In this document: positions 22,130 through 32,401 of the stretch, in pieces
How the letters are laid out: every line of letters starts with the position of its first letter
How positions within the stretch are numbered: position 1 is the first letter of the stretch
NCBI GenBank assembly: GCA_963575745.1
Contig: CAUYUJ010019371.1
Location: 38,501 to 102,500 of the forward strand
DNA: 64,000 nucleotides
Direction of reading: 5' to 3'
Source: Prorocentrum cordatum
Lineage: Eukaryota > Sar > Dinophyceae > Prorocentrales > Prorocentraceae
Translations under genes and position numbers: made by a program
Notes under the pieces: model-generated
The model's input: the letters and a program-made list of their open reading frames with translations, nothing else
Databases searched by the model: none
What the model was told of the DNA's origin: nothing

Positions 22130-22810
22130 ACAAACCCTGCGTCTTCTCGCGGGTTCTGCTGGCTTCCAGGGGCGCCCGGAAGGCCGTCAGGGAGCAAGGG
22201 TACCTCCTTCTGACCGTCAGAGAGGGCGCCTTGAGGTCTCGCGGGTCCCTCGTCACCAGGGTTGCGGCAGACGGCTGTCTGAGCTGTTGTGGGTCTCTGC
22301 GGCTGCCGCTGCTGCTGCTGCTGCCGCTGTTGCTGCTGCTGCTGCTGCTGCTGAGGGGGCAAGGGCGCCCCCTTCTGGCCGTCGGAGGGGGGGCCCTGAG
22401 GTCTCGTGGGACCCTCGTCGCCAGGATTGCGGCTGACGGCCGTCTGAGCCGTTGCGGGTCTCTGCCCGCCAGGGTTGCCGCTGACGGCCGCGAGAGTTCT
22501 TGGAGATCTCTCTTCTCCTGCGTCTTCTTGCCCAGTCTGCTGGCCGCCAGGGGCGCCCGGAAGGGCGTCAGGGAGCGGGGGCACCTCCTTATTTTACCCG
22601 CCCCGCCCCCTTCCCCTGCGTCTTCTTGCGGGGTCTGCTGGCCGCCAGGGGGGCCCGGAAGGCCGTCAGGGAGCAAGGGTACCTCCTTCTGACAGTCAGA
22701 GAGGGCGCCTTGAGCTCTCGCGGGTCCCTCGTCACCAGTGTTACGGCTGACGGCCGTCTGGGTTGTTGTGGGTCTATGTTCTCCAGGGTTGCAGTTGACG
22801 GCCGCCTGAT
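22130..22810. repeat. Imperfect tandem repeats of about 165 bp
   Basis: Units contain a gtcagggagc/caagggtacctcc block and a related core (ccagggttgcggctgacggc) at about 22254, 22420, 22468, 22736 and 22782. On the minus strand the units read as a peptide repeat (SDGQKEVPLLPDGLPGAPG). Frames shift between units, so no protein is claimed. Confidence 0.65.
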
Positions 22811-22849
22811 TATTGAGGATCTCTCTTCGCCTGTGTCTTCTTGCCAGGG

Positions 22850-23422
22850 CAGGCCGTCGGGCTGGCCGTGGGTCGGGCCGTCGGGCAGGCCGCGGGGACG
22901 GCCGCAGGGCCGGCAGTCGGGCTGGCCGCGGGGCGGACCCACTGGCTGGTCGTCGCGCAGGCCGCGGGGCCGGCAGCCAAGCAGGCCATGGGGCTGGCCG
23001 TTGGGCAGCACGGGGGGCAGGCCGCCAGGCTGGCCTTGGGGCTGGCCGCGCGGCTGGCAGACGGGCAGGCCGGGGAGCTGGCCGCCGGGCTGGCCGCGGG
23101 GGAGGCCGTCGGGCCAGCCGTGCGCCGCCGCGGCGGCGCTGGCCACCGCGCCAACCGCCGCCGCCGCCGCCGGCGAGGACCCGGCAGCGGCAGCGGCCGC
23201 GGCGGCGGCAGCGGCCACTGCGACAGCGGCAGCCACGCTGGCCACGGCGCCGCTGGCCGCCGTCGCCGCCGGAGAGGGGGCGACGGCGGCGGCAGCAGCG
23301 GTGGCGGCGGCGGCGGCGCCAGCAGCAGCAGCAGCCGCCGCGAAGGCCGCCGCGACGCCGGCCACGGCGCCGCCGGCCGCCGCCGCCCAGAGGGGAGTCC
23401 ACGGCGGCGGCCGCAGTGGTGG

Positions 23423-23453
<31 letters not shown>

Positions 23454-24300
23454 CGCGGGGGGGGGCCGCGGCGGCGCCGGCCAGCACGCCCTCCGCCGCC
23501 GCCGCCGCCGCCGGCAGGGCAGGCAGCGGCGGCAGGCGGGGTGGCCGAGCGGTGGCCGCCGGCGAGGAGCTGGCCGGGGGGCTGGCCGTGAGCAGGCCGT
23601 GGGGTTGGCCGTGGGGCTGGCCGCGGGGCTGGCAGTCGGGCTGGCGCAGGGCTGGCCGAGGAGCTGGGAGCCCTGCGCCAGGCCAGGCGGCCCGCCTGCC
23701 GCCGTCGCTGCTGCGGCGGCGGCGGCCGCCGCGCGGGAGAGGGCGGCCGCCGCGGCCCAAGGCCTGCGGCAGCTGCCGCGGCGGCGGCCTCCGCGGCGGC
23801 GGCCGCGGCGGCGGCGGCGCCCGCGGCACAGGCCGCGCCCGAGGCGCCAGTGGCGCCCGCGGCTCCTGCAGCGTGGGCGGGACCCGCGGCTCCCAGGGCG
23901 CCGGCCGCGCCCGCGACGCCTCTGGCGCCCGTTGCGCAGGCGGGGAGGAGGGCGCAGGCGGCGCCCGCGGCCGCCCGCGGCAGCTGGCGGCGGCGGGCCG
24001 CGCGGGGCGGCGGAGCCGCCGCGGCCGCGGGGAGCGCCCACGGGGCCCGCGGCAGCCGCAGCAGGGGGGCCGGCGGCAGCAGGGCCCGCGGAGCGGGCAG
24101 CAGCGGCGCGCCGCTGCCGCAGCCGCCGCGCCGCCGGGGTCCCCAGGGAGGCGGCAGTGGCGGCCGCGGAGCAGGCGGCGGCCGAGGCCGCCGCGGCCGC
24201 GCGGGGAGCGGCGGCCGCGCCGGCGGCCGCGGCAGAGCGCGCGGCGCCGCCGGCGCCAGGCAGCGGGGCGCCGCCGCGGGCAGACATGGCGAGGCGGAGG
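22850..24300. repeat. Extremely GC-rich low-complexity tract
   Basis: 12-bp-like units (ggccgtcgggct variants, 22850-23120) give way to GCC/GCG triplet-rich DNA. All six frames are open for long distances, so the ORFs are uninformative. Confidence 0.8.
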
Positions 24301-24366
24301 CGGCGGCGGCCGCGAACCTGTCCGGGGGCAGGCTCGAGCCGAGACGGCTTGAGCCAGGCTACGGAC

Positions 24367-24465
24367 TCTAGTGGCGTTACTTTTTTGGTCAGCGGCTCCG
24401 AGGCAACGGACAGGGAGCGGAAGCGGCGTCCGGGTCACGGTACGGTCTAGTGGGGCTACGCGAAG
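24367..24465. repeat. Paired CTAGTGGNNTTACTTTT motif, right copy
   Basis: Motif copies lie at 24367 and 24447, in the same orientation as the pair at 18036-18125. Confidence 0.5.
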
Positions 24466-24874
24466 CGTTTAGAATTGTGGTTGCGGTACTCGGCCACCGC
24501 AGGGATGAGCCAGTCCTCGACACCTTCCTGGCGGTCGCCACGAGGTGGAGCAGCGCTGTCGTTTCAGCACGCTGTGTTCGGGATGGCCCGGGGATCCCGA
24601 GAACGGCAACAAAAACCTTGGGACCCGTTTCCGCCAGGACCCTCTCCCTTCATGGCGACCATGAAGAATCGACCCGACCCCCGGACCTCTCCTGGGGTGC
24701 GCTCCGGCCGAGGTTTCGAGGCGGATCATCCGTGGCGACGAGGACGCTCCCAGAGGCCCAAACAGGGGGAAAAACATCCAGTAACAAAATAAGACTGACC
24801 CTGCCTTTGATGGCGACTCCTGTCCTTATTCCCCCCCTCCCCATCTGGCCGCGGGGCGCCGCTACGTGGCAGGC

Positions 24875-24955
24875 CTGGCAGGGGTCGCTGGTCTGGTCCC
24901 GTGCGTCCACCTTGAAGGCCCCGCTCTTCTCGCGGATCTCGATGATCGTCTGCGC
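24875..24955 (-). CDS. KH-domain exon (central helix and strand)
   Basis: 27 codons, phase 0 at both ends, encoding AQTIIEIREKSGA followed by FKVDARDQTSDPCQ. This matches the helix after the GxxG loop and the variable-loop side of a type I KH domain. The acceptor is GCGAG|GCG, preceded by a long (TCC)n pyrimidine tract (the GGA repeat of the plus strand). The donor is CAG|GC, a GC donor as is common in dinoflagellates. It would join in phase to 50164-50247 upstream and 13583 downstream. Confidence 0.65.
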
Positions 24956-24974
24956 CTCGCGGGGCGACGCGAGG

Positions 24975-25505
24975 GGGAGGAGGAGGGGGAGGTGGAGGAT
25001 GAGGTGGAGGAGGAGGAGGAGGAGGAGGAGGAGGAGGAGGGGGAGGAGAAGAAAGAGGAGGAGGAGGAGGAGGAGGAGGAGGAGGAGGAGGGAGGAGGGG
25101 GAGGAGGGGGAGGAGGAGGAGGAGTAGGACAGGAGGACAGGAGGAGGAGGAGGAGGAGGAGGACATGGAGGAGGGTTTGCTTCGATCGCTCGCACCCTGG
25201 CCCGCTGGCCCGCTGGCCCAGCGGTGCATTGTATGCTTTGGCTCGCGCAGGGGCGTTTGGACAGCGGCCCGTCTCAAGGGTGACAAGGTAATCCCTGTCA
25301 GCCTTCTTGGCCTGCCCTGCGGCCTTCCTGAGGCCAATCCCCAGGCAGCCGCAACGCATGCACGCAAAGAGGAGGAGAAGGAGGGAGGAGGAGCAGGAAG
25401 GACGATGAGGAGGAGGATCTGAATACAGTCAGGAGGTGAAGAGGAGGAGGAGGAGGAGGAGGAAGAGGAGGAGGAGGAGGAGGAGGAGGAGGAGGAGGAG
25501 GACGG
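24975..25505. repeat. GGA trinucleotide tracts
   Basis: (GGA)n runs at about 24975-25168 and 25436-25502, separated by unique DNA. The unique part contains a minus-strand exon-like stretch (about 25250-25340, KAAGQAKKADRDYLVTLE) with a CAG acceptor but no recognisable domain. Confidence 0.85.
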
Positions 25506-25994
25506 GGAGGGGGACCAGAGTAAACCCAGGATGCATCAGCGATGATGCAATGCACCCTTTTCTGCCCCAAATACAACCTGGTGGGTCCCCCGCAGCCGCA
25601 CTCCTCGTTACGGGAAACGCCCCCCAAGGAAGACGAGCGCCCTACATGGGCCCGCCACTCGGACGAAGAGCCCGCTCCGAGAAGGAACTGCCCCACATAG
25701 GTCGCAGTGTAGCGGAAGCGGAAGACCGTCATCGCCCGGAGGCGGCCCAGTGGCGGGCGACGGGCGCGCTGGGCGCGCAGGCCCTCTGAGAGGATCAGAA
25801 GGGGAACTGCATTCAAAGGCATCGGTGAAACGGCATAGGTCGTAGTAGTGTAGGAAGCGCCGAACAGTACGAACAGAAAACCTTAACATTTTCCAGCGAA
25901 ATGGCCGAAATCGCGAGAGCCCCAGTTGAACATGTGCAAGGTTCGCCAGCGCACACCCCAAGCAGTGGGCCATGCACCCTCCGTGTAAACTGCA

Positions 25995-26255
25995 TGTGGT
26001 ACGACACCTACGGAACACCATCTACATGGTGTACATGTGTGGTGCAATACATGTGGTTCAAGCTACGCGGTGCAATATATGTAATGCAACATACGTCGTG
26101 CAAATGATGGTGCGCAGTCTGCGTGGTGAAATGCATGTGGTTTGTTCTACGTACTGCACTATACGCGTGGTGCAAGCTGTTAGGTGCAACATTTGCCGTG
26201 CAATCTACGAGGTGCAATATCGGCGGTGCAATCTACGCGGTCCGATCCCCCTTGC
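25995..26255. repeat. 14-bp minisatellite
   Basis: The unit is close to GGTGCAATCTACGC with many variants, and the period is 14 bp over most of the tract. In translation it gives a 14-residue periodicity with recurring Cys. Not considered a gene. Confidence 0.75.
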
Positions 26256-27300
26256 AGACCGTGCAGTCGTCGACCCCACTGCTCGCGCAATCATCCAACC
26301 CTCCCCTTGCACAACCACGCCATTGCGGTGACTACTTGGCACTGGCTGGCGGATCTCTGCGGCTGCGCTAGCGCGCGCAAGCTCGCGCACAGATAGGCCA
26401 GCTGATTAGGCACAAACGATGCGGCCGCGATGGCACTTACCGATGGGGAAGCACCAGCGTGTCTCAAAGACCGCGCGGACGCGCAAGAACTTCAGCGTGG
26501 GTCGGTGACTCGGGCGGGCCAGGTATTGATGACGCCGACAACGGCGGCAACGATGATGATAGCAGCGATGGCGTTGGCGATGACGGTGAAATGAAGGCCA
26601 CATACATACACGAAATCCGTGTGACCCTGGGACGTTTAAGACGATGATCGCGGCGCTGAGGCGAGCCACAATGTAATCCCAACCACTTTCAATCAGATAG
26701 CTGCTGGAAACTGTAAAAACGAATGCGCGCGGAGCTCAAGCGAACGCCACATGCTGAAAACACCCTCCCTTCCGCGCTCGCAACTGCTGGACACTTTTGC
26801 AAGTTCATACATCACCCCGGCACAACCTAGCGCCAAAAGAAAAATTCACGCGCCCGACGCCGCGCCAGGTGTAATACGCGGTCGCCAACATGATAGCGTT
26901 CCGTACCGCTGGATAGCGGCCGTCACAAGCGTGCACCGCTCTTACGGTTCGTGTCTCAGAAATGGGGAACAGCGTCGCGCATGCGAAATGCGTCGAAAAT
27001 TGCGCCGCAGAAATGTCGCGACAGCGTCAGGGCATTTGCTCCTGCGTTGCATGTGTTTCGCCGCTGCCGAGGGCGGCCGTTTGACCAGAGCTACAAATAT
27101 CGTGTTCGGTGCACCAGCGGTTCTAATAATAAAAAGGAGAGGGTATAGGAGGGCGTCCAGGAAAATGACAAGAAACATAAGAAGAAAAAGAAGAAGAATA
27201 ACAATAAGCATAGGAAGAAAAAGAGGAAGAAGAAGAAGAAGAAGACGCGGCTGGGGGAGACGAGGAGGAGGAGGAGGAATAGCTCGTTGCGGCTAGCCTC
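26256..27300. other. No recognisable gene; dispersed repeat and purine-rich tract
   Basis: 26695-26770 matches a block at about 49946-50015 (TAGCTGYTGGAAA...GCGCCACATG). An A/G-rich tract of AAGAAG type fills 27160-27270. Confidence 0.5.
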
Positions 27301-27302
27301 AC

Positions 27303-27482
27303 ATGCCCCCTCTCCTGCGGGAGATTTTGAAGGCGCTGCAAAAATATGAGGCGACAACGTCCGCATGGATCTGCTCACGAGATACTGGCGACAGGATCGA
27401 CGCCCCAGAAATCGGAGAGGTGGGGCAACAATTTACGGACACACTGGACAGCAAATGGGCAGGACAAAGAGTGTGGAATGGT
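27303..27482 (+). CDS. Open frame interrupted by the LTR retrotransposon (left part)
   Basis: 60 codons from an ATG, reaching the target-site duplication exactly at a codon boundary. If the element and one copy of the duplication are removed, the frame stays open into 44026-44391 for a total of about 182 codons. The composition is protein-like but no family is recognised, and there is no other evidence that it is expressed. It may be a chance open frame. Confidence 0.3.
27478..27482. repeat. Target-site duplication (left), ATGGT
   Basis: 5-bp direct repeat flanking the LTR element, identical to 44021-44025. Confidence 0.88.
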
Positions 27483-27766
27483 AGTCGAAAACGCACTGGT
27501 AAGCCAAGATATATATTCCGCCTTAGGCGCTCCCATATCCCAGGCTTTGGCTCATACCGCATGAGCAAGAGAGCAAGATGAAGCATGGGATCTGGAGTAA
27601 AGGACAGAAGGGGCATCTTCAATAGAAAGGTCTTTTCCGATCTCAGATGCGAGTAGTGCGCCTCAGTGAGGCACAATCACATGTTTGGCCGGGCCCGGCT
27701 TGAGCCAGGCACGGCAGCGGTGCATGCTCGATTTACATCTCGCCTTTAACCCTCTCCGTTTAAAGT
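27483..27766 (-). repeat. 3' LTR
   Basis: 284 bp, copy of 43735-44020. No coding-strand polypurine tract is seen just inside it; instead the adjoining 27767-27786 is pyrimidine-rich on the coding strand, which is unusual. Confidence 0.92.
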
Positions 27767-27871
27767 TGGAGGGGGAGGAGACGAGCAAGCACCGAATTTC
27801 TACATTACGCGGAAAAAAGAGTGCTAGGCAACAGCGGCTGCCTACAAGGCAAGGGCGCGCGAGTAGCCTCG

Positions 27872-30800
27872 CTACCGGCGAGTTTCCTCGCTACTAAAGC
27901 GCACCTGCGCGCGGGTTTCCCCGCTAGCTCGGGAGGCAGGGCCGTCCTGAGACGACCTGCCCGCCCTATACGGAGTATGTTTCTTCAGCTCGTGCTTGAA
28001 GGATTGCTGACCGACCATTACCTTTAGGAGCAGAGCGCGGTCAATACTACCTTTGGTATGACCATCGGCAGTCATATCCCGCGTGTCACACCATTGGACG
28101 CTTTCAACGATTCCGCGCTCCATCATCTGGCGGATCCAGCTGATGTGCCCAAGCAGAGTGCATTCTGTGGGCTTCTTCAGATCTTTGCTAGACAAAGACT
28201 TGAAGACAGACTCGGCATCAATAGTCAGAGTGACTTTGATACATAGACCACCCAGTTCCAATATGTTCTTCAACTGTGTGGGGGTCAATGGTCCCGAGTG
28301 TAGCTCGTGGAGCGTTACAATGGTCGGGTAGCAGTCTTCCAAGTTGTGGGCTGCTGCCAGTGTTTCCGCAGAGTAGCTCGAACGCACCTGCAGTCGATGA
28401 GACTTGCAGTATGCGTCCACCAGGTGCACGACGGGTTTCCCCGCTTGCGTGTGGCCACGCCTCAGCAGGTTAGCCCCGCGGATACCGTAGCCTTTGACTT
28501 CGTCGTCTTCATCTCCGTTGAGACGACGATAGCCAGAATCGCTATGCAGGTCGACCTCTCCTGTTGGAGTCATAGCTTGATACACGATCTTCTTCGGACC
28601 TGCCTGCAATTTCCTGGTAACCGCGTTCAGTCGTCGTACCTGGATGTTTGTCGGTTCCTGGATACGTTGCAGTGAAACAACATAGACCATCAGCCATACC
28701 TGCGTGATCAACGCATAGGCTAGAGCGCCACGAAGACTGACGAACATATCAGAAATCGTCTTTGTCGCTTTGCTCTCAGGATCAGCGCCTGTGAGCTCTG
28801 GATGTGTGATAGGACGAAGTTGTTTGATGTATTCGTCCTGATCAAGAGTGACGCTCCCATCATCGGTCTTGTTGTACCGAACGGCACAATTTGTGTATGT
28901 GTGCTTGTTCAGTTTGCACTTTCCAAACGTATCTTCAACACATTTGACGTACTTGTCAATGGAATCTTCCTTCCCAGTCATATTGATGTCATCAACGTGT
29001 TTGGCTGTCAAGAGGTTTGAACTCATCTCGAACTCTTCATCGTATGAAGTAGGCTGTAGTCCAAAGCTCCTGGTGATGGACCTGAGCTTCAGCGAGAATG
29101 CCCTGGGAGCATCCTTCGTGCCAGTCCCCGGCTTGAGGCACCGAAGACAATGCTTTGATTCGTCATATGACTCAAAGCCTGGCAATGTGCGAAGGACAGC
29201 TGCTGACCCAGGAGGTAGTGCGAAGCACACCACACGCTCTTTCTCGCCAGTTGCCGCGGCGAGCTCGCCATAGGTCAGTCCCTTCAAGAAAGCCATGTTG
29301 ATGTCCAGGGAAGCGATGATCCAAGCTTTGTTGCATGCAGCAGAACTTGCGAGCAATCTCTGGTTTGACCTCCTTGCCGTGCCAGAGAAGGTTTCGACAT
29401 CGAAGGCTTCAATGTCCATGAAGCCACGAAGTACCAAGCGTAACCTGATCGTCCGTTCCATTTCGCCCTTCTCGTTCTTGACAAACTTCCATGTGTATAC
29501 ATAGCGTGAAGTCATGACGTCCGACGCTTTGCTCAAGTCAGTCATCTGGAAGCATTTGTTGTCAAGCCAAGTCTTCAATTCTGTGTAAAGGGCTTTGGAA
29601 ACTTTGACCGGATTCGCTTGAATGTCGGCCTTCGTGAGTAGGTCGTCTTCTTTGACGACCACGGCACGTTTGGAGGCAGCACTAACATATACTCGCATAG
29701 TTGTGACGCTGCTGTCATCCAACAATCGGCGTTGCTGCTCGGACAGGACGACTTTGGACATGTCTGCTGTGAAGCAAAGCTCGATGTACTTCCCGTGCTC
29801 GTCGGAGTCCAGATCATAGTGGCTGTCCGGATCAGTGGAGCACAGAGGGACGTAGTAAGAAGTGTCCATGTCGTATCCTGGCGGGTGACCCCGCACCGGC
29901 AAGTGGCCTTGCACATCTTCACAGGTCGTAGAGAGCAACACGCACTGTGAGTCTGTCATGTATGTCGGAACTGTGTGCATGACTTCTTCTGTGTCAGCTT
30001 CAAGGAGTGTTCTGTCATCCATCAGTTCAGCATACCATGACTCCAAGACAAAGACATCCAGATCCTCTTCTGTTTCCTCTATGATGGTCGGGAGCCGACC
30101 ATCATTCGCCGCAGGAGGCTGCTCAGGAGCAGCTGCTGGAGGTGGCTCGCTTGGTGGTGAACCATCAGCGAGTTCCTCAAACTTAGTGAGGTCTCGGTCG
30201 AATCCAGCAAGCGGCTTCTTGGATTTAAGACACTGGATGATGCGTGAATGTGTAGACCCTGTGATGTCGTAGATGTTCAAGGCAGTGCCATCAGCTTCAT
30301 AATAATGAAAGCCAGGGGTCACATCGTTATCATAGTGCACTAGTGTACAGCTGTCTGCATATGGTGCAGCAGGCAACTTAGTCAGGCTCTTAGCAAGTCG
30401 TACAGCAACCACGTTTTCAATGCGAAAATAGTTGCGAATGAGATATTGAAGAGCCAAGTGCACCTTAGGCGAAAGCCGGCTCGCAGCAGTCATCTGCAGT
30501 CGGCCCTGTTTCGCTGGTAGGTATCCGAAAGTCATAGCGGGTTTCCCCGCTGGCAGACCGGCAATAAAGGCCAATACTGTCCGAAGGGCCGTATTGTCCG
30601 ATCCTATCTCGCGGACCATCAGTGCTTCGATGTACAGCGTATGTCGTGAGTCAGGATACTGTACTCGCACTTCGCGATTGCCGACCTTCACGATGACCTG
30701 GCCTCGGTCAGGTTCGTTGCGGATGACCGGGTATGGACCACTCCATCCACCCCAGTCGTCTTTCGTGGTGGTCGGGCGATGATAGTCCACGAGATCTCCC

Positions 30801-32401
30801 TCTTTGTAGTGAAATTCACCCGTAGCAGTAGTCTTCGTACGGAGAGCCCTGTTCGTCTTGGCAACCGCAGTGGCCTGCGTGATTGCCTCCAGACTAACCC
30901 TCCTGATTGTCTCTTCCCTTGAGTGATCTGATGATTCAGCGGACTGATCATGATCCAGGACAGGGAAATCGGGAAGCATAGCTGGTTGTCTGCCATACAG
31001 CGCATTATACGGAGACACTTCGTTGTAGAAGGTAAATGCGTTGCTGGCAAACAAGGCTTCATGTAAGAGACGAGTGAAATTCAGAGGGATGTTCAATCTA
31101 TTCAGTTCTTCTCCCATCACGTGTATGAGGTGTCGCAGGATGCCGTTCCTAGCTTCGATAGTCGTGGCGTGCTGGCCACGCGCTCGGATACGAAGCTCTG
31201 TTCCCTTGGATTTAAGGATGGCCTTTGCTGTATCGTTATTCAGCGCTCCTTCCCCATCGGAGTATAGGATCTTAGCAGGGCCATGTTGCATCCAAGTTGT
31301 GTGATAGGCATCGAGAACAGCGTGCATAGTCTTATCAGGAATCTCTGTGCCAGCTGCCCAGCGAATACAACGGTCGATGATGTGAAAGACAATGTGTTCC
31401 TGTTTGTAAAAGAAAAGATCACATTCGACTTCCTCGTTGAAACGTCCTGGCAGTGACACAGAAGGCATCACCGTGTTGCCTGGTTTCTCCCAGGCACGAC
31501 ATTCTCTACACGAGTCGCAAATGCCTTTGATCAGACTCAAACGGGTTTCACCCAGACCAACCTTAGCTAGAATCATCCGCATCTTTGGTTCCTTGGCATG
31601 AAACCATCTCAAGTGAAGCTTGCGGAGTTCTCGCTGCACTACAGCTGGGTCAAAGCTGCGCAGGTTTTGAAGGCTGAGCTGAACGTCGAAGCGAGTCCAA
31701 TCAGGAAGCCTTGGCCTTGGCCTCGGCTCTGCATGAGGCTGCGGCGGCGGTGGAGGATCACCTCCCTCCATGCGTCCGCGCCTCGCTGCCACTTGCGGCA
31801 GTCTGCGGTGATCGTCAGAGCTGCCAGCGCCAGTGGTGTCACCATAAGCCCCCTCGGCCTTGGTGATGTCATGGCTGCTGGCGCCTGCGGTTGGATCGCC
31901 CTCACCAGGCCGTGGCGGCCTAGGCGCGCGCATGCGCGCTTTCGCGGCCGGCGCCGCTTTTGCGGCTGGAGCCGCTTCCGCGGCTGGCGCCGCAGGAGCG
32001 GCTTGCCCCGCTGGGCGCGGCTGACCAAAGTTATCTGGCAGCTTCCATTTTTCGGCGAATCTGCATTGGCCAGATATCTTGGTATGGTGAGGATTGCTCT
32101 TCTGATATTCCTTCTTACAGCTTGGACAGTCCCAATAGTATGGTTCAACATCATACCATCGACACATCTTTGGATTCCTGCTGTGCCTTGGTGATTGTTT
32201 GTAGTTGTTGTCTACAAAGCCAGGGCACCCGAGACCGCCAGATGGTGGTCGCAGGATTTCTCCGTTTGAGTGTCTCTGGATTGTTGGGTCGTCCAAGTCG
32301 TAGCCAGCACTGTTTGTTACGAACGCGCAACTGCGTTCGCGATTCGCGAATGGATCGCGACCGTAAGCAAAAAAGATCTTTGGCGATTTGCACCGCATCA
32401 A
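27872..32401 (-). CDS. Copia-type integrase-reverse transcriptase-RNase H polyprotein
   Basis: 1509 codons. The N-terminal region has a CPSC...HH...C cluster (about residues 90-115) and an Ala/Lys linker. The integrase has an HHCC-like finger (LHLRWFH...CDSC, about 31500-31630) and a DDE triad seen in VECDLFF, YSDGEG and IEARNG (about 31148-31430). The RT starts near TRYVYTWKF (29500), and its catalytic motif is HVDD (about 28990-29005) instead of the usual YVDD. RNase H spans about 28080-28560 (HSDSGY; SAETLAA). The frame lies +1 relative to the upstream frame and overlaps it by 250 bp, so +1 frameshifting as in Ty1 or independent initiation at 32401 are both possible. Confidence 0.88.
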   Translation of the reverse strand: MMRCKSPKIFFAYGRDPFANRERSCAFVTNSAGYDLDDPTIQRHSNGEILRPPSGGLGCPGFVDNNYKQSPRHSRNPKMCRWYDVEPYYWDCPSCKKEYQKSNPHHTKISGQCRFAEKWKLPDNFGQPRPAGQAAPAAPAAEAAPAAKAAPAAKARMRAPRPPRPGEGDPTAGASSHDITKAEGAYGDTTGAGSSDDHRRLPQVAARRGRMEGGDPPPPPQPHAEPRPRPRLPDWTRFDVQLSLQNLRSFDPAVVQRELRKLHLRWFHAKEPKMRMILAKVGLGETRLSLIKGICDSCRECRAWEKPGNTVMPSVSLPGRFNEEVECDLFFYKQEHIVFHIIDRCIRWAAGTEIPDKTMHAVLDAYHTTWMQHGPAKILYSDGEGALNNDTAKAILKSKGTELRIRARGQHATTIEARNGILRHLIHVMGEELNRLNIPLNFTRLLHEALFASNAFTFYNEVSPYNALYGRQPAMLPDFPVLDHDQSAESSDHSREETIRRVSLEAITQATAVAKTNRALRTKTTATGEFHYKEGDLVDYHRPTTTKDDWGGWSGPYPVIRNEPDRGQVIVKVGNREVRVQYPDSRHTLYIEALMVREIGSDNTALRTVLAFIAGLPAGKPAMTFGYLPAKQGRLQMTAASRLSPKVHLALQYLIRNYFRIENVVAVRLAKSLTKLPAAPYADSCTLVHYDNDVTPGFHYYEADGTALNIYDITGSTHSRIIQCLKSKKPLAGFDRDLTKFEELADGSPPSEPPPAAAPEQPPAANDGRLPTIIEETEEDLDVFVLESWYAELMDDRTLLEADTEEVMHTVPTYMTDSQCVLLSTTCEDVQGHLPVRGHPPGYDMDTSYYVPLCSTDPDSHYDLDSDEHGKYIELCFTADMSKVVLSEQQRRLLDDSSVTTMRVYVSAASKRAVVVKEDDLLTKADIQANPVKVSKALYTELKTWLDNKCFQMTDLSKASDVMTSRYVYTWKFVKNEKGEMERTIRLRLVLRGFMDIEAFDVETFSGTARRSNQRLLASSAACNKAWIIASLDINMAFLKGLTYGELAAATGEKERVVCFALPPGSAAVLRTLPGFESYDESKHCLRCLKPGTGTKDAPRAFSLKLRSITRSFGLQPTSYDEEFEMSSNLLTAKHVDDINMTGKEDSIDKYVKCVEDTFGKCKLNKHTYTNCAVRYNKTDDGSVTLDQDEYIKQLRPITHPELTGADPESKATKTISDMFVSLRGALAYALITQVWLMVYVVSLQRIQEPTNIQVRRLNAVTRKLQAGPKKIVYQAMTPTGEVDLHSDSGYRRLNGDEDDEVKGYGIRGANLLRRGHTQAGKPVVHLVDAYCKSHRLQVRSSYSAETLAAAHNLEDCYPTIVTLHELHSGPLTPTQLKNILELGGLCIKVTLTIDAESVFKSLSSKDLKKPTECTLLGHISWIRQMMERGIVESVQWCDTRDMTADGHTKGSIDRALLLKVMVGQQSFKHELKKHTPYRAGRSSQDGPASRASGETRAQVRFSSEETRR

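Noticed and set aside
24348-24364. CTTGAGCCAGGCTACGG resembles the reverse complement of the dinoflagellate spliced leader with four bases missing
   Set aside because: The deletion removes the most diagnostic part and no retroposed gene follows. A similar CTTGAGCCAGG string also occurs in the copia LTR, so chance is likely.
21564-24450. Very long ORFs on both strands (up to 907 codons)
   Set aside because: GC-triplet low complexity keeps all frames open; translations are Ala/Pro/Arg/Gly-rich and show no domain.
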